In this document: in pieces, positions 18,254 through 29,713 of the stretch
Position numbering within the stretch: position 1 is the first letter of the stretch
Layout of the letters: each line of letters opens with the position of its first letter
NCBI RefSeq assembly: GCF_005222675.1
Contig: NZ_STGE01000031.1
Location: 186,001-250,000 of the forward strand
Reading direction: 5' to 3'
DNA length: 64,000 nucleotides
Source: Mycolicibacterium sp. CR10
GTDB lineage: Bacteria; Actinomycetota; Actinomycetes; Mycobacteriales; Mycobacteriaceae
Position numbers and translations under genes: made by a program
Notes under the pieces: model-generated
Told to the model about the DNA's origin: nothing
What the model saw: the letters and a program-made list of their open reading frames with translations, nothing else
Databases searched by the model: none

Positions 18254-19078
18254 TCACGACGATCCCGTGTTCAGGTAGGCGACGGCATCGCGCATCCGCT
18301 CGGCGGCGCCACGCAGCGCGGCGATATCCGGTCCGGCCCGCAGCACGTCCCTCGACACCGCAGGCAGCAGCTGCCCTGGCAACGCCCCTCCGAGCCCCGC
18401 CAGCGCATCGGGGCGTCCGCCCTGCGCGCCGACGCCCGGAACCAGCACCGGCCCGTGGAGAGCGCTCACGTCGGGCGGGTCGGTCAGCGTCGCACCGACC
18501 ACCACACCGACCGAGCCTGCCGGCGCCGACCCATTGACGGCCGCCGCCGCGTCGACGATGGATTGGGCGACGGTGCGACCCCCCGCATCAGCCCGCTGCA
18601 CCGAAGCTCCCTCGGGGTTGGATGTCGCGGCCAGCACGAACACCCCGCGCTCGTGGTCTCGCGCCTTGTCCAACAGCGGCTGAAGCGACCCGAAGCCCAG
18701 ATACGGCGACGCCGTCACGGCATCTGCCGCCAACGGCGAATCGCCGGCCCAGGCATCGGCGTACGCCGCCATGGTCGAGCCGATGTCACCGCGTTTGGCG
18801 TCGGCGAGCACCAGCACGCCGGCCTCCCGCAACGCAGCCATGGTGCGCTCGAGCACCGCAAATCCCGCCGACCCGTGCGCCTCGAAGAACGCCACCTGCG
18901 GCTTGACGACCGCGAAACCCTCGAAGGCCGCCACACAGACCTCGCTGAACCGGGCCAGGCCGTCGGCGTCGGTGCTCAGCCCCCAGGCAGTCAGCAGCCC
19001 GGGATGCGGATCGATTCCCAGGCACAGCGGGCCGCGGTGCCTCATCGCGCTGGACAAGCGGTGACCGAAACCGCCCAT
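18254..19078 (-). CDS. pyrF: Orotidine 5'-phosphate decarboxylase
   Basis: 274 residues from ATG at 19078. It converts OMP to UMP, the last step of de novo pyrimidine synthesis. The active-site motif VLADAKRGDIGSTMAAYADA holds the catalytic Lys and Asp residues, and LCLGIDPHPGLL at the start is typical of the longer type 2 enzymes found in mycobacteria. It starts 2 nt after the carB stop codon and closes the pyr operon. Confidence 0.96.
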   Translation of the reverse strand: MGGFGHRLSSAMRHRGPLCLGIDPHPGLLTAWGLSTDADGLARFSEVCVAAFEGFAVVKPQVAFFEAHGSAGFAVLERTMAALREAGVLVLADAKRGDIGSTMAAYADAWAGDSPLAADAVTASPYLGFGSLQPLLDKARDHERGVFVLAATSNPEGASVQRADAGGRTVAQSIVDAAAAVNGSAPAGSVGVVVGATLTDPPDVSALHGPVLVPGVGAQGGRPDALAGLGGALPGQLLPAVSRDVLRAGPDIAALRGAAERMRDAVAYLNTGSS

Positions 19079-19080
19079 CG

Positions 19081-22419
<3,339 letters not shown>

Positions 22420-22440
22420 CTAGTTGCCCCTCCTCGGTAT

Positions 22441-22503
22441 CGCCGAAATGGCATTCCGGCAGGGAAAGTTCAAGTAGAAGCCAGCTGGAATGCCATTTCG
22501 GCG
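22441..22503. repeat. Long palindromic repeat, copy 1 (carA-carB gap)
   Basis: Left arm CGCCGAAATGGCATTCCGGC (22441-22460) pairs with the right arm GCTGGAATGCCATTTCGGCG (22484-22503) over 20 bp, with one G-T pair and a 23-nt loop. The same arms occur at 60391-60453. As RNA it would form a very stable hairpin between the carA stop and the carB ribosome site. Confidence 0.85.
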
Positions 22504-22514
22504 CCGCTCGGGCT

Positions 22515-23639
22515 TCATTTCTCTCCTGCCATCAGGTCGACGAACTGGTCGAACAGGTACTCGGCGTCGCGTGGACCCGCGGCGGCCTCCGGGTGGTACT
22601 GCACCGAGAACGCCCGCCCGTTCACGAGCCTGATCCCCTCGACCACGCCGTCGTTGGCGCAGGTATGGCTGACCATCGCGCGACCGAAAGGAGTGTCGAA
22701 CTCCTCCCCCGCCTCACCCTCGAGGGCGAAGCCGTGGTTCTGTGCGGTGATCGCCACCCTGCGCGTCACGTGATCCATCACCGGGATGTTGATGCCACGG
22801 TGGCCGAAGGTCATCTTGTAGGTGGAGCGACCCAGCGCGCGGCCAAGAATCTGGTTTCCGAAACAGATGCCGAACAACGGCATTCCGGCGCCGAGCACCT
22901 CCTGCGTCACCGCGACGACGTGATCGGCGGTGGCGGGGTCGCCCGGTCCGTTCGACAGGAACACCCCATCGGGACGCAGGTCGGCGATCTCGCTGAAGCT
23001 GACCGAGGACGGCAGCACGTGACTGCGGACGCCCCGTTTGGTGAAGTTGCGCGGGGTGTTGGTCTTGATACCCAGATCCAGGGCGGCCACGGTGAACCGT
23101 TGCGGCCCTTCGGGTTCGACGACATAGCTGCCGCCGGTGCTGACCTCACCGGCCAGGTCTGCGCCGAGCATCGCGGCCTGTCCCCGCACCCGGGCCACCA
23201 GTTCCTCGGCGTCAGCCAGCGCGGCTCCGCTGAACACACCGGCCTTCATCGAGCCGCGGCTTCGGAGATGACGTACTACGGCCCGGGTGTCGATACCGGC
23301 GATCCCGACGATGCCCTGGCGCACCAGTTCGTCGTCGAGTGTTCCCGAGGCACGCCAGTTCGACGCCCGCGGCGACGGATCGCGCACGGCGTATCCGGCC
23401 ACCCAGATCTTGTCACCGCGACTCTCGCTGTCCTCGAGGTTCCAGCCGGTGTTGCCGATCTGCGGGGCCGTGGCCACCACGATCTGGCGGTGGTAGCTCG
23501 GGTCGGTGAGCGTCTCCTGGTAACCCGACATGCCGGTCGAGAACACCGCCTCACCCAGCGTCTCGCCGATGGCCCCGAACTCCGTGCCGGTGAAGATCCG
23601 GCCGTCCTCGAGCACCAAGAGTGCCTTGCCTGCGCTCAT
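22515..23639 (-). CDS. carA: Carbamoyl-phosphate synthase small subunit (glutaminase)
   Basis: 374 residues from ATG at 23639 (MSAGKALLVLEDGRIFTG), which overlaps the stop of the upstream membrane-protein gene as ATGA. A longer reading upstream was rejected on that basis. The class I amidotransferase domain has its nucleophile Cys in PLFGICFGNQILGRALG and the His/Glu pair in SVQYHPEAAAGP. It hydrolyses glutamine and channels ammonia to CarB. Confidence 0.97.
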   Translation of the reverse strand: MSAGKALLVLEDGRIFTGTEFGAIGETLGEAVFSTGMSGYQETLTDPSYHRQIVVATAPQIGNTGWNLEDSESRGDKIWVAGYAVRDPSPRASNWRASGTLDDELVRQGIVGIAGIDTRAVVRHLRSRGSMKAGVFSGAALADAEELVARVRGQAAMLGADLAGEVSTGGSYVVEPEGPQRFTVAALDLGIKTNTPRNFTKRGVRSHVLPSSVSFSEIADLRPDGVFLSNGPGDPATADHVVAVTQEVLGAGMPLFGICFGNQILGRALGRSTYKMTFGHRGINIPVMDHVTRRVAITAQNHGFALEGEAGEEFDTPFGRAMVSHTCANDGVVEGIRLVNGRAFSVQYHPEAAAGPRDAEYLFDQFVDLMAGEK

Positions 23640-24178
23640 GCGACCTCCTCCGGAAACCATTTCGAGTACTCACGTCGGTCGTCGGCGCGAAAGCCGGTGT
23701 CGATTTCCGCACCAGAAGCCAGTCGCCAGCGGATCGCCAGGATGCCTTCATGGGACGCGGCCTTCCCCCCAGACGCTCCGCTCCTACCCCCGGGGATCAC
23801 CTTTCCGGCGAGATTTTTCTCCGTGCGGATGTTGACGATCGCGTCGTCGGGGATCCAGATCGGCCCGGCACCGGTGCGCTGCAGCATGATTCCCTCCGGA
23901 TAGCGGCTCAGCACGGCCTTGGCGCGGTATCCGAGATCACCGGCCGCCAAGCGGTCGTTCCAGTGCGGCGCCAGCGTGCTTCCGACGTAGAGGCCTTTGG
24001 TGGCCGAGACGATGACCGGACCGACAGTGTCCGGCAGCGACGGCAGCGTGCCGACGATGTGGGCCTGCGTCTCCGCACGTCGCCGCCACCCACGCATCAT
24101 CGCCTGGATAAGCACCGCGATCAGCAACACCAGCAGCCCGGCCATCACCAGCGATGCCACCAGCGTCGGCGTGTTCAC
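23636..24178 (-). CDS. Conserved membrane protein of the mycobacterial pyr operon (Rv1382-like)
   Basis: 180 residues from GTG at 24178, overlapping pyrC (GTGA) and carA (ATGA). One N-terminal membrane helix (LVASLVMAGLLVLLIAVLIQAMM) is followed by a basic stretch and a soluble domain of about 145 residues (SATKGLYVGSTLAPHWNDRL, then IWIPDDAIVNIRTEKN), which should lie in the cytosol if the positive-inside rule holds. The same position in M. tuberculosis is held by Rv1382. Its function is not known. Tight coupling on both sides suggests it is needed in step with pyrimidine synthesis. Confidence 0.85.
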   Translation of the reverse strand: MNTPTLVASLVMAGLLVLLIAVLIQAMMRGWRRRAETQAHIVGTLPSLPDTVGPVIVSATKGLYVGSTLAPHWNDRLAAGDLGYRAKAVLSRYPEGIMLQRTGAGPIWIPDDAIVNIRTEKNLAGKVIPGGRSGASGGKAASHEGILAIRWRLASGAEIDTGFRADDRREYSKWFPEEVA

Positions 24179-25473
24179 GCGGAGATCTTTCCGTCACGCG
24201 TGGTGATCCTGCCGCGCAGCATCGTCACTGTGACGGTTGCCGGCAACTCCATATCCTCGTACGGGGTGTTGTCCGATCGGCTGGCCAGGGCCGGGCCGGC
24301 TACCGTCCACCTCGCCGACGGGTCCACCACCGTCAGGTTCGCCGGCTCCCCGACCGCCAACGGCCTCCCCTGATCGGGCAGCCCGACGATGCGCGCCGGG
24401 CTCTCACTCATGACGCGGGCGACGTCGCGCCACGTCAGCAGCCCGGGTGCGACCATCGTCTCGACGACCACCGACAGCGCCGTCTGCAGGCCCAGCATGC
24501 CGGGCCGGGCGTTGGCGAATTCGCACATCTTCTCGTGTTCGGCGTGCGGTGCGTGGTCGGTGGCCACGCAGTCGATGACGCCGTCGGCGAGGGCCTGGCG
24601 CAGCGCGACGGCGTCGGCGGCCTCGCGCAGCGGCGGATTGACCCGGTTCCGTCCGTCATAGGTATAGAGGCGGGTGTCGTCGAGCAACAGGTGATGCGGT
24701 GTGACCTCGGCGGTGATCGAGATCCCTTGCTCCTTGGCCCATCTCACGAGTTCGACGGTGCCCGCAGTGGACGCGTGGCAGATGTGCACCCTGGCGCCTG
24801 CGTCGCGGGCCAATAGGGCGTCGCGCACGACGATCGATTCCTCGGCGACCCGCGGCCAGCCCGCCAGTCCGAGGCGGGCCGCGTTGGGGCCTTCGTGCGC
24901 CACGGCGCCCACGGTCAGGCGTGGCTCCTCGGCGTGCTGGGCGATCAGCACCCCCAGGCCCGTTGCGTACTCCAGCGCGCGCCGCATCACCAGCGGGTCG
25001 TCGACGCACACCCCGTCGTCGGAGAACATCCTGACCTGCCCGACACCGGCGGCCATCAACCCCATCTCGGTGAGCTGCTTGCCGTTCAGGCCGACGGTGA
25101 CGGCGCCCACCGGGTGGACGTCGACGAGGCCGATCTGCTGACCGCGGTGCCAGACGTGGTCGGTGACCACCGCGCTGTCGGCGACCGGATCGGTGTTGGC
25201 CATCGCGAATACCGCCGTGTAGCCGCCGAGAGCGGCTGCAGCCGAACCGGTCTCGATGTCCTCGGCATATTCGCGGCCGGGCTCGCGCAGGTGGGTGTGC
25301 AGGTCGACGAAACCCGGCAGCAGGATCTGGCCGTCGGCGTCGATCACTGTTGCGCCTTCGGGGACTGTCACGTCCGCACCGATGGCTTCGATCTGGCCGT
25401 TGTCGACGAGCACGTCGACACCGTCGCCCTCGCCGTAGGGACGCACGCCTTTGAGAACTACCACGGCGCTCAT
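24175..25473 (-). CDS. pyrC: Dihydroorotase
   Basis: 432 residues from ATG at 25473, a type I (long) dihydroorotase that cyclises carbamoyl aspartate to dihydroorotate with two zinc ions. The metal motif DLHTHLREPG is at about residue 60, and the catalytic Asp region CVATDHAPH is present. It overlaps pyrB upstream and the membrane-protein gene downstream by 4 bp each. Confidence 0.97.
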   Translation of the reverse strand: MSAVVVLKGVRPYGEGDGVDVLVDNGQIEAIGADVTVPEGATVIDADGQILLPGFVDLHTHLREPGREYAEDIETGSAAAALGGYTAVFAMANTDPVADSAVVTDHVWHRGQQIGLVDVHPVGAVTVGLNGKQLTEMGLMAAGVGQVRMFSDDGVCVDDPLVMRRALEYATGLGVLIAQHAEEPRLTVGAVAHEGPNAARLGLAGWPRVAEESIVVRDALLARDAGARVHICHASTAGTVELVRWAKEQGISITAEVTPHHLLLDDTRLYTYDGRNRVNPPLREAADAVALRQALADGVIDCVATDHAPHAEHEKMCEFANARPGMLGLQTALSVVVETMVAPGLLTWRDVARVMSESPARIVGLPDQGRPLAVGEPANLTVVDPSARWTVAGPALASRSDNTPYEDMELPATVTVTMLRGRITTRDGKISA

Positions 25474-26417
25474 GCGCTGATCGCCTCCTCCTCCGAACCG
25501 ACGAGCAGATGGAACAGCACCGCCATCCGGACATGCACGCCGTTGGAAACCTGTTGTAGCACCGCCGATTGCGAGGAGTCCGCCACCGAGTGCGCGATCT
25601 CCATGCCGCGCAGCATCGGACCCGGATGGAGCACCACGGCATGCTCGGCCAGCAGGCCCTGGCGCTTTTCCGACAGGCCGTAGCGCACGGAGTACTCGCG
25701 CGAGGAAGGGAAGAATCCGCCATTCATCCGCTCGGCCTGGACGCGCAGCATCAGCACGGCGTCGGCCAGTGGGAGCTCGGCGTCGAGGTCGTTGGAGACC
25801 GTCACCGGCCAGCCGTGGACACCGACCGGCAACAACGTCGGCGGCGCAACGAGAACCACCTCCGCGCCGAGAGTGTGCAGCAGGGCGACGTTGGACCGGG
25901 CCACCCTGCTGTGCAGAACGTCCCCGACGATCACCACCCGCTTGCCCTCGATACCGCCGAGCCGCTGCCGGATCGTCAACGCGTCAAGCAGCGCCTGGGT
26001 GGGATGCTCGTGGGTACCGTCGCCGGCGTTGATGACGGACGGGCCACCGTGCTCGTCGAGCGTCCATGCGGCGAGCTGCTGAGCCGAGCCCGAGGCGGGA
26101 TGACGAATGATCAGCGCGTCGGCACCGGCGGCCCGCAGCGTCAACGCGGTGTCGCGCAGCGACTCCCCTTTGGCCACAGAGGATCCCGAGGCACTGACGT
26201 TGATGACGTCGGCACTCATCCACTTGCCTGCCACCTCGAAGGACACCCGGGTTCGGGTCGAGTTCTCGTAGAACATCGTGATGATGGTGCGTCCCCGCAA
26301 CGTCGGGAGCTTTTTGACCTCCCGCCCCAGCAGCGCTTCCCGGAACCGGTCGGCGTTATCGAGGATCGCGGTGGCGTCCTCGCGGGTCAGGTCGGCCGCG
26401 GCAAGTAGGTGTTTCAC
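25470..26417 (-). CDS. pyrB: Aspartate carbamoyltransferase catalytic subunit
   Basis: 315 residues from GTG at 26417. It joins carbamoyl phosphate and aspartate to give carbamoyl aspartate. The carbamoyl-phosphate site FYENSTRTRVSFE and the HPTQALLDALTIRQ segment are intact. No pyrI regulatory subunit is seen nearby, as usual in Gram-positive bacteria. Start and stop overlap pyrR and pyrC by 4 bp. Confidence 0.97.
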   Translation of the reverse strand: MKHLLAAADLTREDATAILDNADRFREALLGREVKKLPTLRGRTIITMFYENSTRTRVSFEVAGKWMSADVINVSASGSSVAKGESLRDTALTLRAAGADALIIRHPASGSAQQLAAWTLDEHGGPSVINAGDGTHEHPTQALLDALTIRQRLGGIEGKRVVIVGDVLHSRVARSNVALLHTLGAEVVLVAPPTLLPVGVHGWPVTVSNDLDAELPLADAVLMLRVQAERMNGGFFPSSREYSVRYGLSEKRQGLLAEHAVVLHPGPMLRGMEIAHSVADSSQSAVLQQVSNGVHVRMAVLFHLLVGSEEEAISA

Positions 26418-26983
26418 CGGGGAGGCCCTCCGTAGGGTGCGATCCGAACGCCGTCGTGGCCGTCGTCTTCGACCAAGCGAACTTTGACGTTCTCCGCGCG
26501 CGACGTCGGCACGTTCTTGCCCACGTAGTCGGCGCGGATCGGCAACTCCCGATGACCGCGATCGACCAGCACCGCCAGTTGCACGGCACGAGGACGGCCG
26601 AGATCGCGCAGCGCATCGAGGGCTGATCGCACCGACCGGCCGGAGTACAGGACGTCGTCGACGAGGATAACCAGCGCTCCGTCGATGCCGCCGTCGGGGA
26701 TGGAGGTGGCGGCCAGCGCGCGCGGCGGCTTGGTCATGAGGTCGTCGCGGTAGAGCGTGATGTCCAGAGCGCCGTGCGCGACCTGGGTCCCGCTGAATTC
26801 AGCGATGTTGCGTGCCAGGCGAGTGGCGAGGGTGACGCCGCGGGTCGGAATACCGAGAAGCACGACCCGGGGGGCGTCGGGACCGTCGAGCGCGGTCTTT
26901 TCGATGATCTGATGCGCGATACGAGCGATGGTGCGGCTGACGTCCGCGACGGACATCAGCTCCCGGTCGTCTGGCGAGCCCAC
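26414..26983 (-). CDS. pyrR: Bifunctional pyr operon regulator PyrR / uracil phosphoribosyltransferase
   Basis: 189 residues from GTG at 26983. The PRPP-binding loop VILVDDVLYSGRSVRSAL identifies a phosphoribosyltransferase of the PyrR family. PyrR binds UMP/UTP and pyr mRNA, and it has been reported to repress translation in M. smegmatis. The start was chosen by the AAGGAGGT at 26995-27002; an ATG further inside (at MSVADVSRT) is the alternative. It heads the pyr operon and overlaps pyrB by 4 bp. A candidate PyrR-binding hairpin lies directly upstream. Confidence 0.95.
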   Translation of the reverse strand: MGSPDDRELMSVADVSRTIARIAHQIIEKTALDGPDAPRVVLLGIPTRGVTLATRLARNIAEFSGTQVAHGALDITLYRDDLMTKPPRALAATSIPDGGIDGALVILVDDVLYSGRSVRSALDALRDLGRPRAVQLAVLVDRGHRELPIRADYVGKNVPTSRAENVKVRLVEDDGHDGVRIAPYGGPPR

Positions 26984-26992
26984 GAGCGAGCC

Positions 26993-27023
26993 GGACCTCC
27001 TTCTCCGCCTCACGGGACGGATC
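26993..27023 (-). promoter_or_regulatory. Candidate PyrR-binding RNA hairpin in the pyrR leader
   Basis: On the transcribed strand, GATCC at the 5' edge can pair with GGTC(C) at the 3' edge, and inside it CCGTCC and GGCGG form a stem closed by a CCGTGA loop. The loop fits the CNGNGA pattern known for PyrR binding loops. The 3' part contains the pyrR Shine-Dalgarno AAGGAGGT, so protein binding could hide it. Confidence 0.5.
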
Positions 27024-27118
27024 GTTAAAGGATGTCGAAAACTGCCGGGAGCCTAGCACCTCCGTGGTCCCGACCGCCCATCCGGCGTTGTCGATTCCTC
27101 GAAGCTCTGCGGCTGACC

Positions 27119-27124
27119 TAATCT
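27119..27124 (+). promoter_or_regulatory. Candidate -10 box giving a leaderless mRNA
   Basis: TAATCT is followed by GGCGCG and then the ATG of the serine hydrolase gene. The spacing puts the transcript start at or next to the A of the ATG, and there is no Shine-Dalgarno. Confidence 0.45.
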
Positions 27125-27130
27125 GGCGCG

Positions 27131-28336
27131 ATGAGCCTGGACCGCAACAAGACCTCCGTCGTCGACGCGATCGACGCCGGTCTGCTGGCGGGTGCGGTCA
27201 CGCTCGTCTGGCACGCGGGTGAGGTGCTGCAGGTCAACGAGCTGGGCTACCGGGACGTCGAGGCGCAGTTACCGATGCAGCGCGACACCATCTTCCGAAT
27301 CGCGTCGATGACCAAGCCCGTCACCGTCGCCGCGGCGATGTCGATGATCGAGGAAGGCAAGCTGTCGTTGACTGACCGCGTCGCGACGTGGCTGCCCGAG
27401 CTGGCCAGCATGCGGGTGCTCGAACAACCGCGTGGCCCGCTGGACCGCACCGTGCCCGCCCAGCGACACATCACGGTCGACGACCTGATGACCCACCGCA
27501 GCGGGCTTGCCTACATGTTCTCCGTGTTGGGCCCCTTGTCGGACGCCTACCGCAAGCTACCGACCCGCCAGGACCAGGATCGCTGGCTCTCGGAGCTCTC
27601 CGAGCTTCCCCTGGCGCATCAACCCGGCGATCGCCTGACCTACAGCCACGCCACCGACGTGCTCGGCATCGTCCTGTCGCGCATCGAGGGCAAGCCGTTG
27701 AGCGACGTCCTCACCGAACGGATCCTCGGGCCGCTCGGAATGCCGGACACCGGCTTCAGCGTCGGGCCGACCGGCCGGCGCAGGGCCGTCACCATGTATC
27801 AGCTCGATGCCGACAACACACTGCGCCACGACGTGATGGGGCCGGCGCCGATCGTCGATCCCCCGTTCTGCACCGGCGGCGCTGGGCTCTGGTCGACGGC
27901 CGACGACTATTTGCGCTTTGCCCGGATGCTGCTGGGGGGCGGCACGCTCGACGGTGTTCGGGTGCTGTCCGAGGAGTCGGTGGCGACGATGCGCACCGAC
28001 AGACTGACCGAGGAGCAGAAGCGTCACGATTTCATCGGAGCCCCGTACTGGATCGGGCGCGGGTTCGGGTTGAACCTCTCGGTGGTGACCGACCCGGCGA
28101 AGTCCCGCAACCTGTTCGGGCCGGGCGGGCTCGGAACCTTCTCCTGGCCGGGGGCCTACGGGACCTGGTGGCAGGCCGACCCGTCGGCAGACGTCATCCT
28201 GATCTATCTGATCCAGAACCTCCCCAACCTGACTGTCGACGCGGCCGCGGCCGTCGCGGGAAACACCTCGCTGGCGAAGCTGCAGGGTGCGCAGCCGAAG
28301 TTCGTCCGCAGCACCTACCAGGCGCTCGAGGTGTAG
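27131..28336 (+). CDS. Serine hydrolase of the beta-lactamase / class C esterase family
   Basis: 401 residues from ATG at 27131. The catalytic SxxK tetrad is SMTK at 59-62, and the second motif YxN is replaced by Tyr172-Ser-His. A Gly-rich segment near the C-terminus (FGPGGLGTFSWPGAYGTWW) stands where KTG would be. These features fit EstB-like esterases and related D-aminopeptidases rather than true resistance beta-lactamases. There is no signal peptide, so it is probably cytosolic. It is divergent from pyrR. Natural substrate unknown. Confidence 0.85.
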   Translation: MSLDRNKTSVVDAIDAGLLAGAVTLVWHAGEVLQVNELGYRDVEAQLPMQRDTIFRIASMTKPVTVAAAMSMIEEGKLSLTDRVATWLPELASMRVLEQPRGPLDRTVPAQRHITVDDLMTHRSGLAYMFSVLGPLSDAYRKLPTRQDQDRWLSELSELPLAHQPGDRLTYSHATDVLGIVLSRIEGKPLSDVLTERILGPLGMPDTGFSVGPTGRRRAVTMYQLDADNTLRHDVMGPAPIVDPPFCTGGAGLWSTADDYLRFARMLLGGGTLDGVRVLSEESVATMRTDRLTEEQKRHDFIGAPYWIGRGFGLNLSVVTDPAKSRNLFGPGGLGTFSWPGAYGTWWQADPSADVILIYLIQNLPNLTVDAAAAVAGNTSLAKLQGAQPKFVRSTYQALEV

Positions 28337-28360
28337 CGGCTTCTTGTCGGGGGTGCGGTG

Positions 28361-28366
28361 TAGCGT
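28361..28366 (+). promoter_or_regulatory. Candidate -10 box giving a leaderless mRNA
   Basis: TAGCGT lies 7 nt before the GTG at 28374. This supports that GTG as the start of the HNH gene, which has no ribosome site. Confidence 0.35.
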
Positions 28367-28373
28367 CGGATTT

Positions 28374-29657
28374 GTGTTCGAATGTGTGTTCGATATTGAT
28401 CCGGAGGCCGGTGAGGCGGCGCTGCGCGCGCAGGTCGAGCAGTTCGAGCGGCTGAAGTCCGCGGCGGCCGCTGCCCAGGCCCGGGCGACCGCGTTGTGGG
28501 CGGCCAAACGCATTGCCGCCGAGCAGGTATCGGGGGTGCCGGCCGCTAAACGGGGTAAGGGGTTGGCCTCGGAGGTCGCGCTGGCCCGCCACGACGCCCC
28601 GGTCAAAGGCAATCAACACCTCGGGTTCGCCACAGCGCTGGTCCAGGAAATGCCGCACACGTTGGCGGCCCTGGCGGCCGGGGTGCTCTCGGAGTGGCGG
28701 GCCACCCTGATCGTGCGCGAATCAGCGTGCCTGAGTGTGGAGCACCGCCGGGCGTTGGATGCCGAGCTGTGCGCCGACATGGCGCGGCTGGCGGGCTGGG
28801 GCAACAACCGCGTCGAGGCCGAGGCCAAAAAGATCGCGCTGCGTCTGGATGCGGCCGCGGTGGTCGAGCGCGCCGCGAAAGCGGCCAACGATCGGTGCGT
28901 GACGATCCGGCCGGCGCCGGACACCATGACCTGGGTCAGCGTGCTTCTGCCGGTCGCCCAGGGAGTGGCGGTATACGCCGCGTGCAAGCGTGCCGCGGAC
29001 ACGACCTTTGATGGGCGCTCGCGCGGGCAGGTGATGGCCGACACCGTCTACGAGCGGGTCACCGGGCGCTGCGCCACCGGTCCGGTGCCGGTCGCGTTGA
29101 ACATGGTGATGGCCGACACCACCCTGGCCGGCGACGACGAAGAACCGGCCTGGCTGGACGGCTACGGTCCGATCCCGGCCGGGTTCGCCCGCACGCTCAC
29201 CGGCGACGCCGCCGCCGATGCCGACGCCAAAGCGACGCTGCGGCGGCTCTACCGCCACCCCACATCGGGGCAGTTGGTGGCGATGGAGTCACGGGCGCGG
29301 ATCTTCCCGAAAGGATTGGCGGCGTTCATCGGGCTGCGCGACCAGACGTGTCGCACTCCGTACTGCGATGCCCCGATCCGCCACCACGACCACGCCGTCC
29401 CGGCCCGTGAGGGCGGGCCGACCAGCGCGGTCAACGGATTAGGTGACTGCGAAGCCTGCAACTACGCCAAAGACGCCCCCGGCTGGACCGTCACCACCAC
29501 CGACACCGACGGCGAACACACCGCCGAATTCACCACCCCCACCGGGGCGACCTACCAATCGACCGCCCCACCACTACCCGGGCCGCCGGTCCGACGACGA
29601 CTCAGCCTCATGGAAGGCCGACTCAGCATCGACCTCATCACCTTCGACGCCGCGTGA
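28374..29657 (+). CDS. 13E12-repeat / DUF222 family HNH endonuclease-like protein
   Basis: 427 residues from GTG at 28374 (VFECVFDID). A long helical DUF222 region fills residues 10-310 and an HNH-type domain lies at about 320-375: Cys326 and Cys331, then IRHHDHAVPAREGGPTSAVN with the His cluster 337-340, and GDCEACNYAKDAPGW. These proteins form the 13E12 family, often multicopy in mycobacteria, and are thought to be linked to mobile DNA, but their role is unproven. The gene looks intact. Its last codons are repeated just downstream as a 21-bp tandem repeat. It starts 37 nt after the serine hydrolase gene. Confidence 0.88.
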   Translation: MFECVFDIDPEAGEAALRAQVEQFERLKSAAAAAQARATALWAAKRIAAEQVSGVPAAKRGKGLASEVALARHDAPVKGNQHLGFATALVQEMPHTLAALAAGVLSEWRATLIVRESACLSVEHRRALDAELCADMARLAGWGNNRVEAEAKKIALRLDAAAVVERAAKAANDRCVTIRPAPDTMTWVSVLLPVAQGVAVYAACKRAADTTFDGRSRGQVMADTVYERVTGRCATGPVPVALNMVMADTTLAGDDEEPAWLDGYGPIPAGFARTLTGDAAADADAKATLRRLYRHPTSGQLVAMESRARIFPKGLAAFIGLRDQTCRTPYCDAPIRHHDHAVPAREGGPTSAVNGLGDCEACNYAKDAPGWTVTTTDTDGEHTAEFTTPTGATYQSTAPPLPGPPVRRRLSLMEGRLSIDLITFDAA

Positions 29658-29702
29658 GTGACCTTCGACACCGCGTAAATGGCCTTCGACACCGCGTAAA
29701 TG
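29640..29702. repeat. Three tandem 21-bp repeats at the 3' end of the HNH gene
   Basis: Copies at 29640-29660, 29661-29681 and 29682-29702 share the core TTCGACACCGCGTAAATG; the first copy differs at three positions of this core and contains the true stop codon. As 21 is a multiple of three, each copy re-encodes Phe-Asp-(Ala/Thr)-Ala-stop followed by a GTG or ATG in the same frame. Confidence 0.85.
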
Positions 29703-29713
29703 GGCGGAAGTGC

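Noticed and set aside
27131..28336. A true resistance beta-lactamase
   Set aside because: SMTK is present, but there is no signal peptide, the YxN motif is Tyr-Ser-His and the KTG box is not evident; an esterase or peptidase is more likely.
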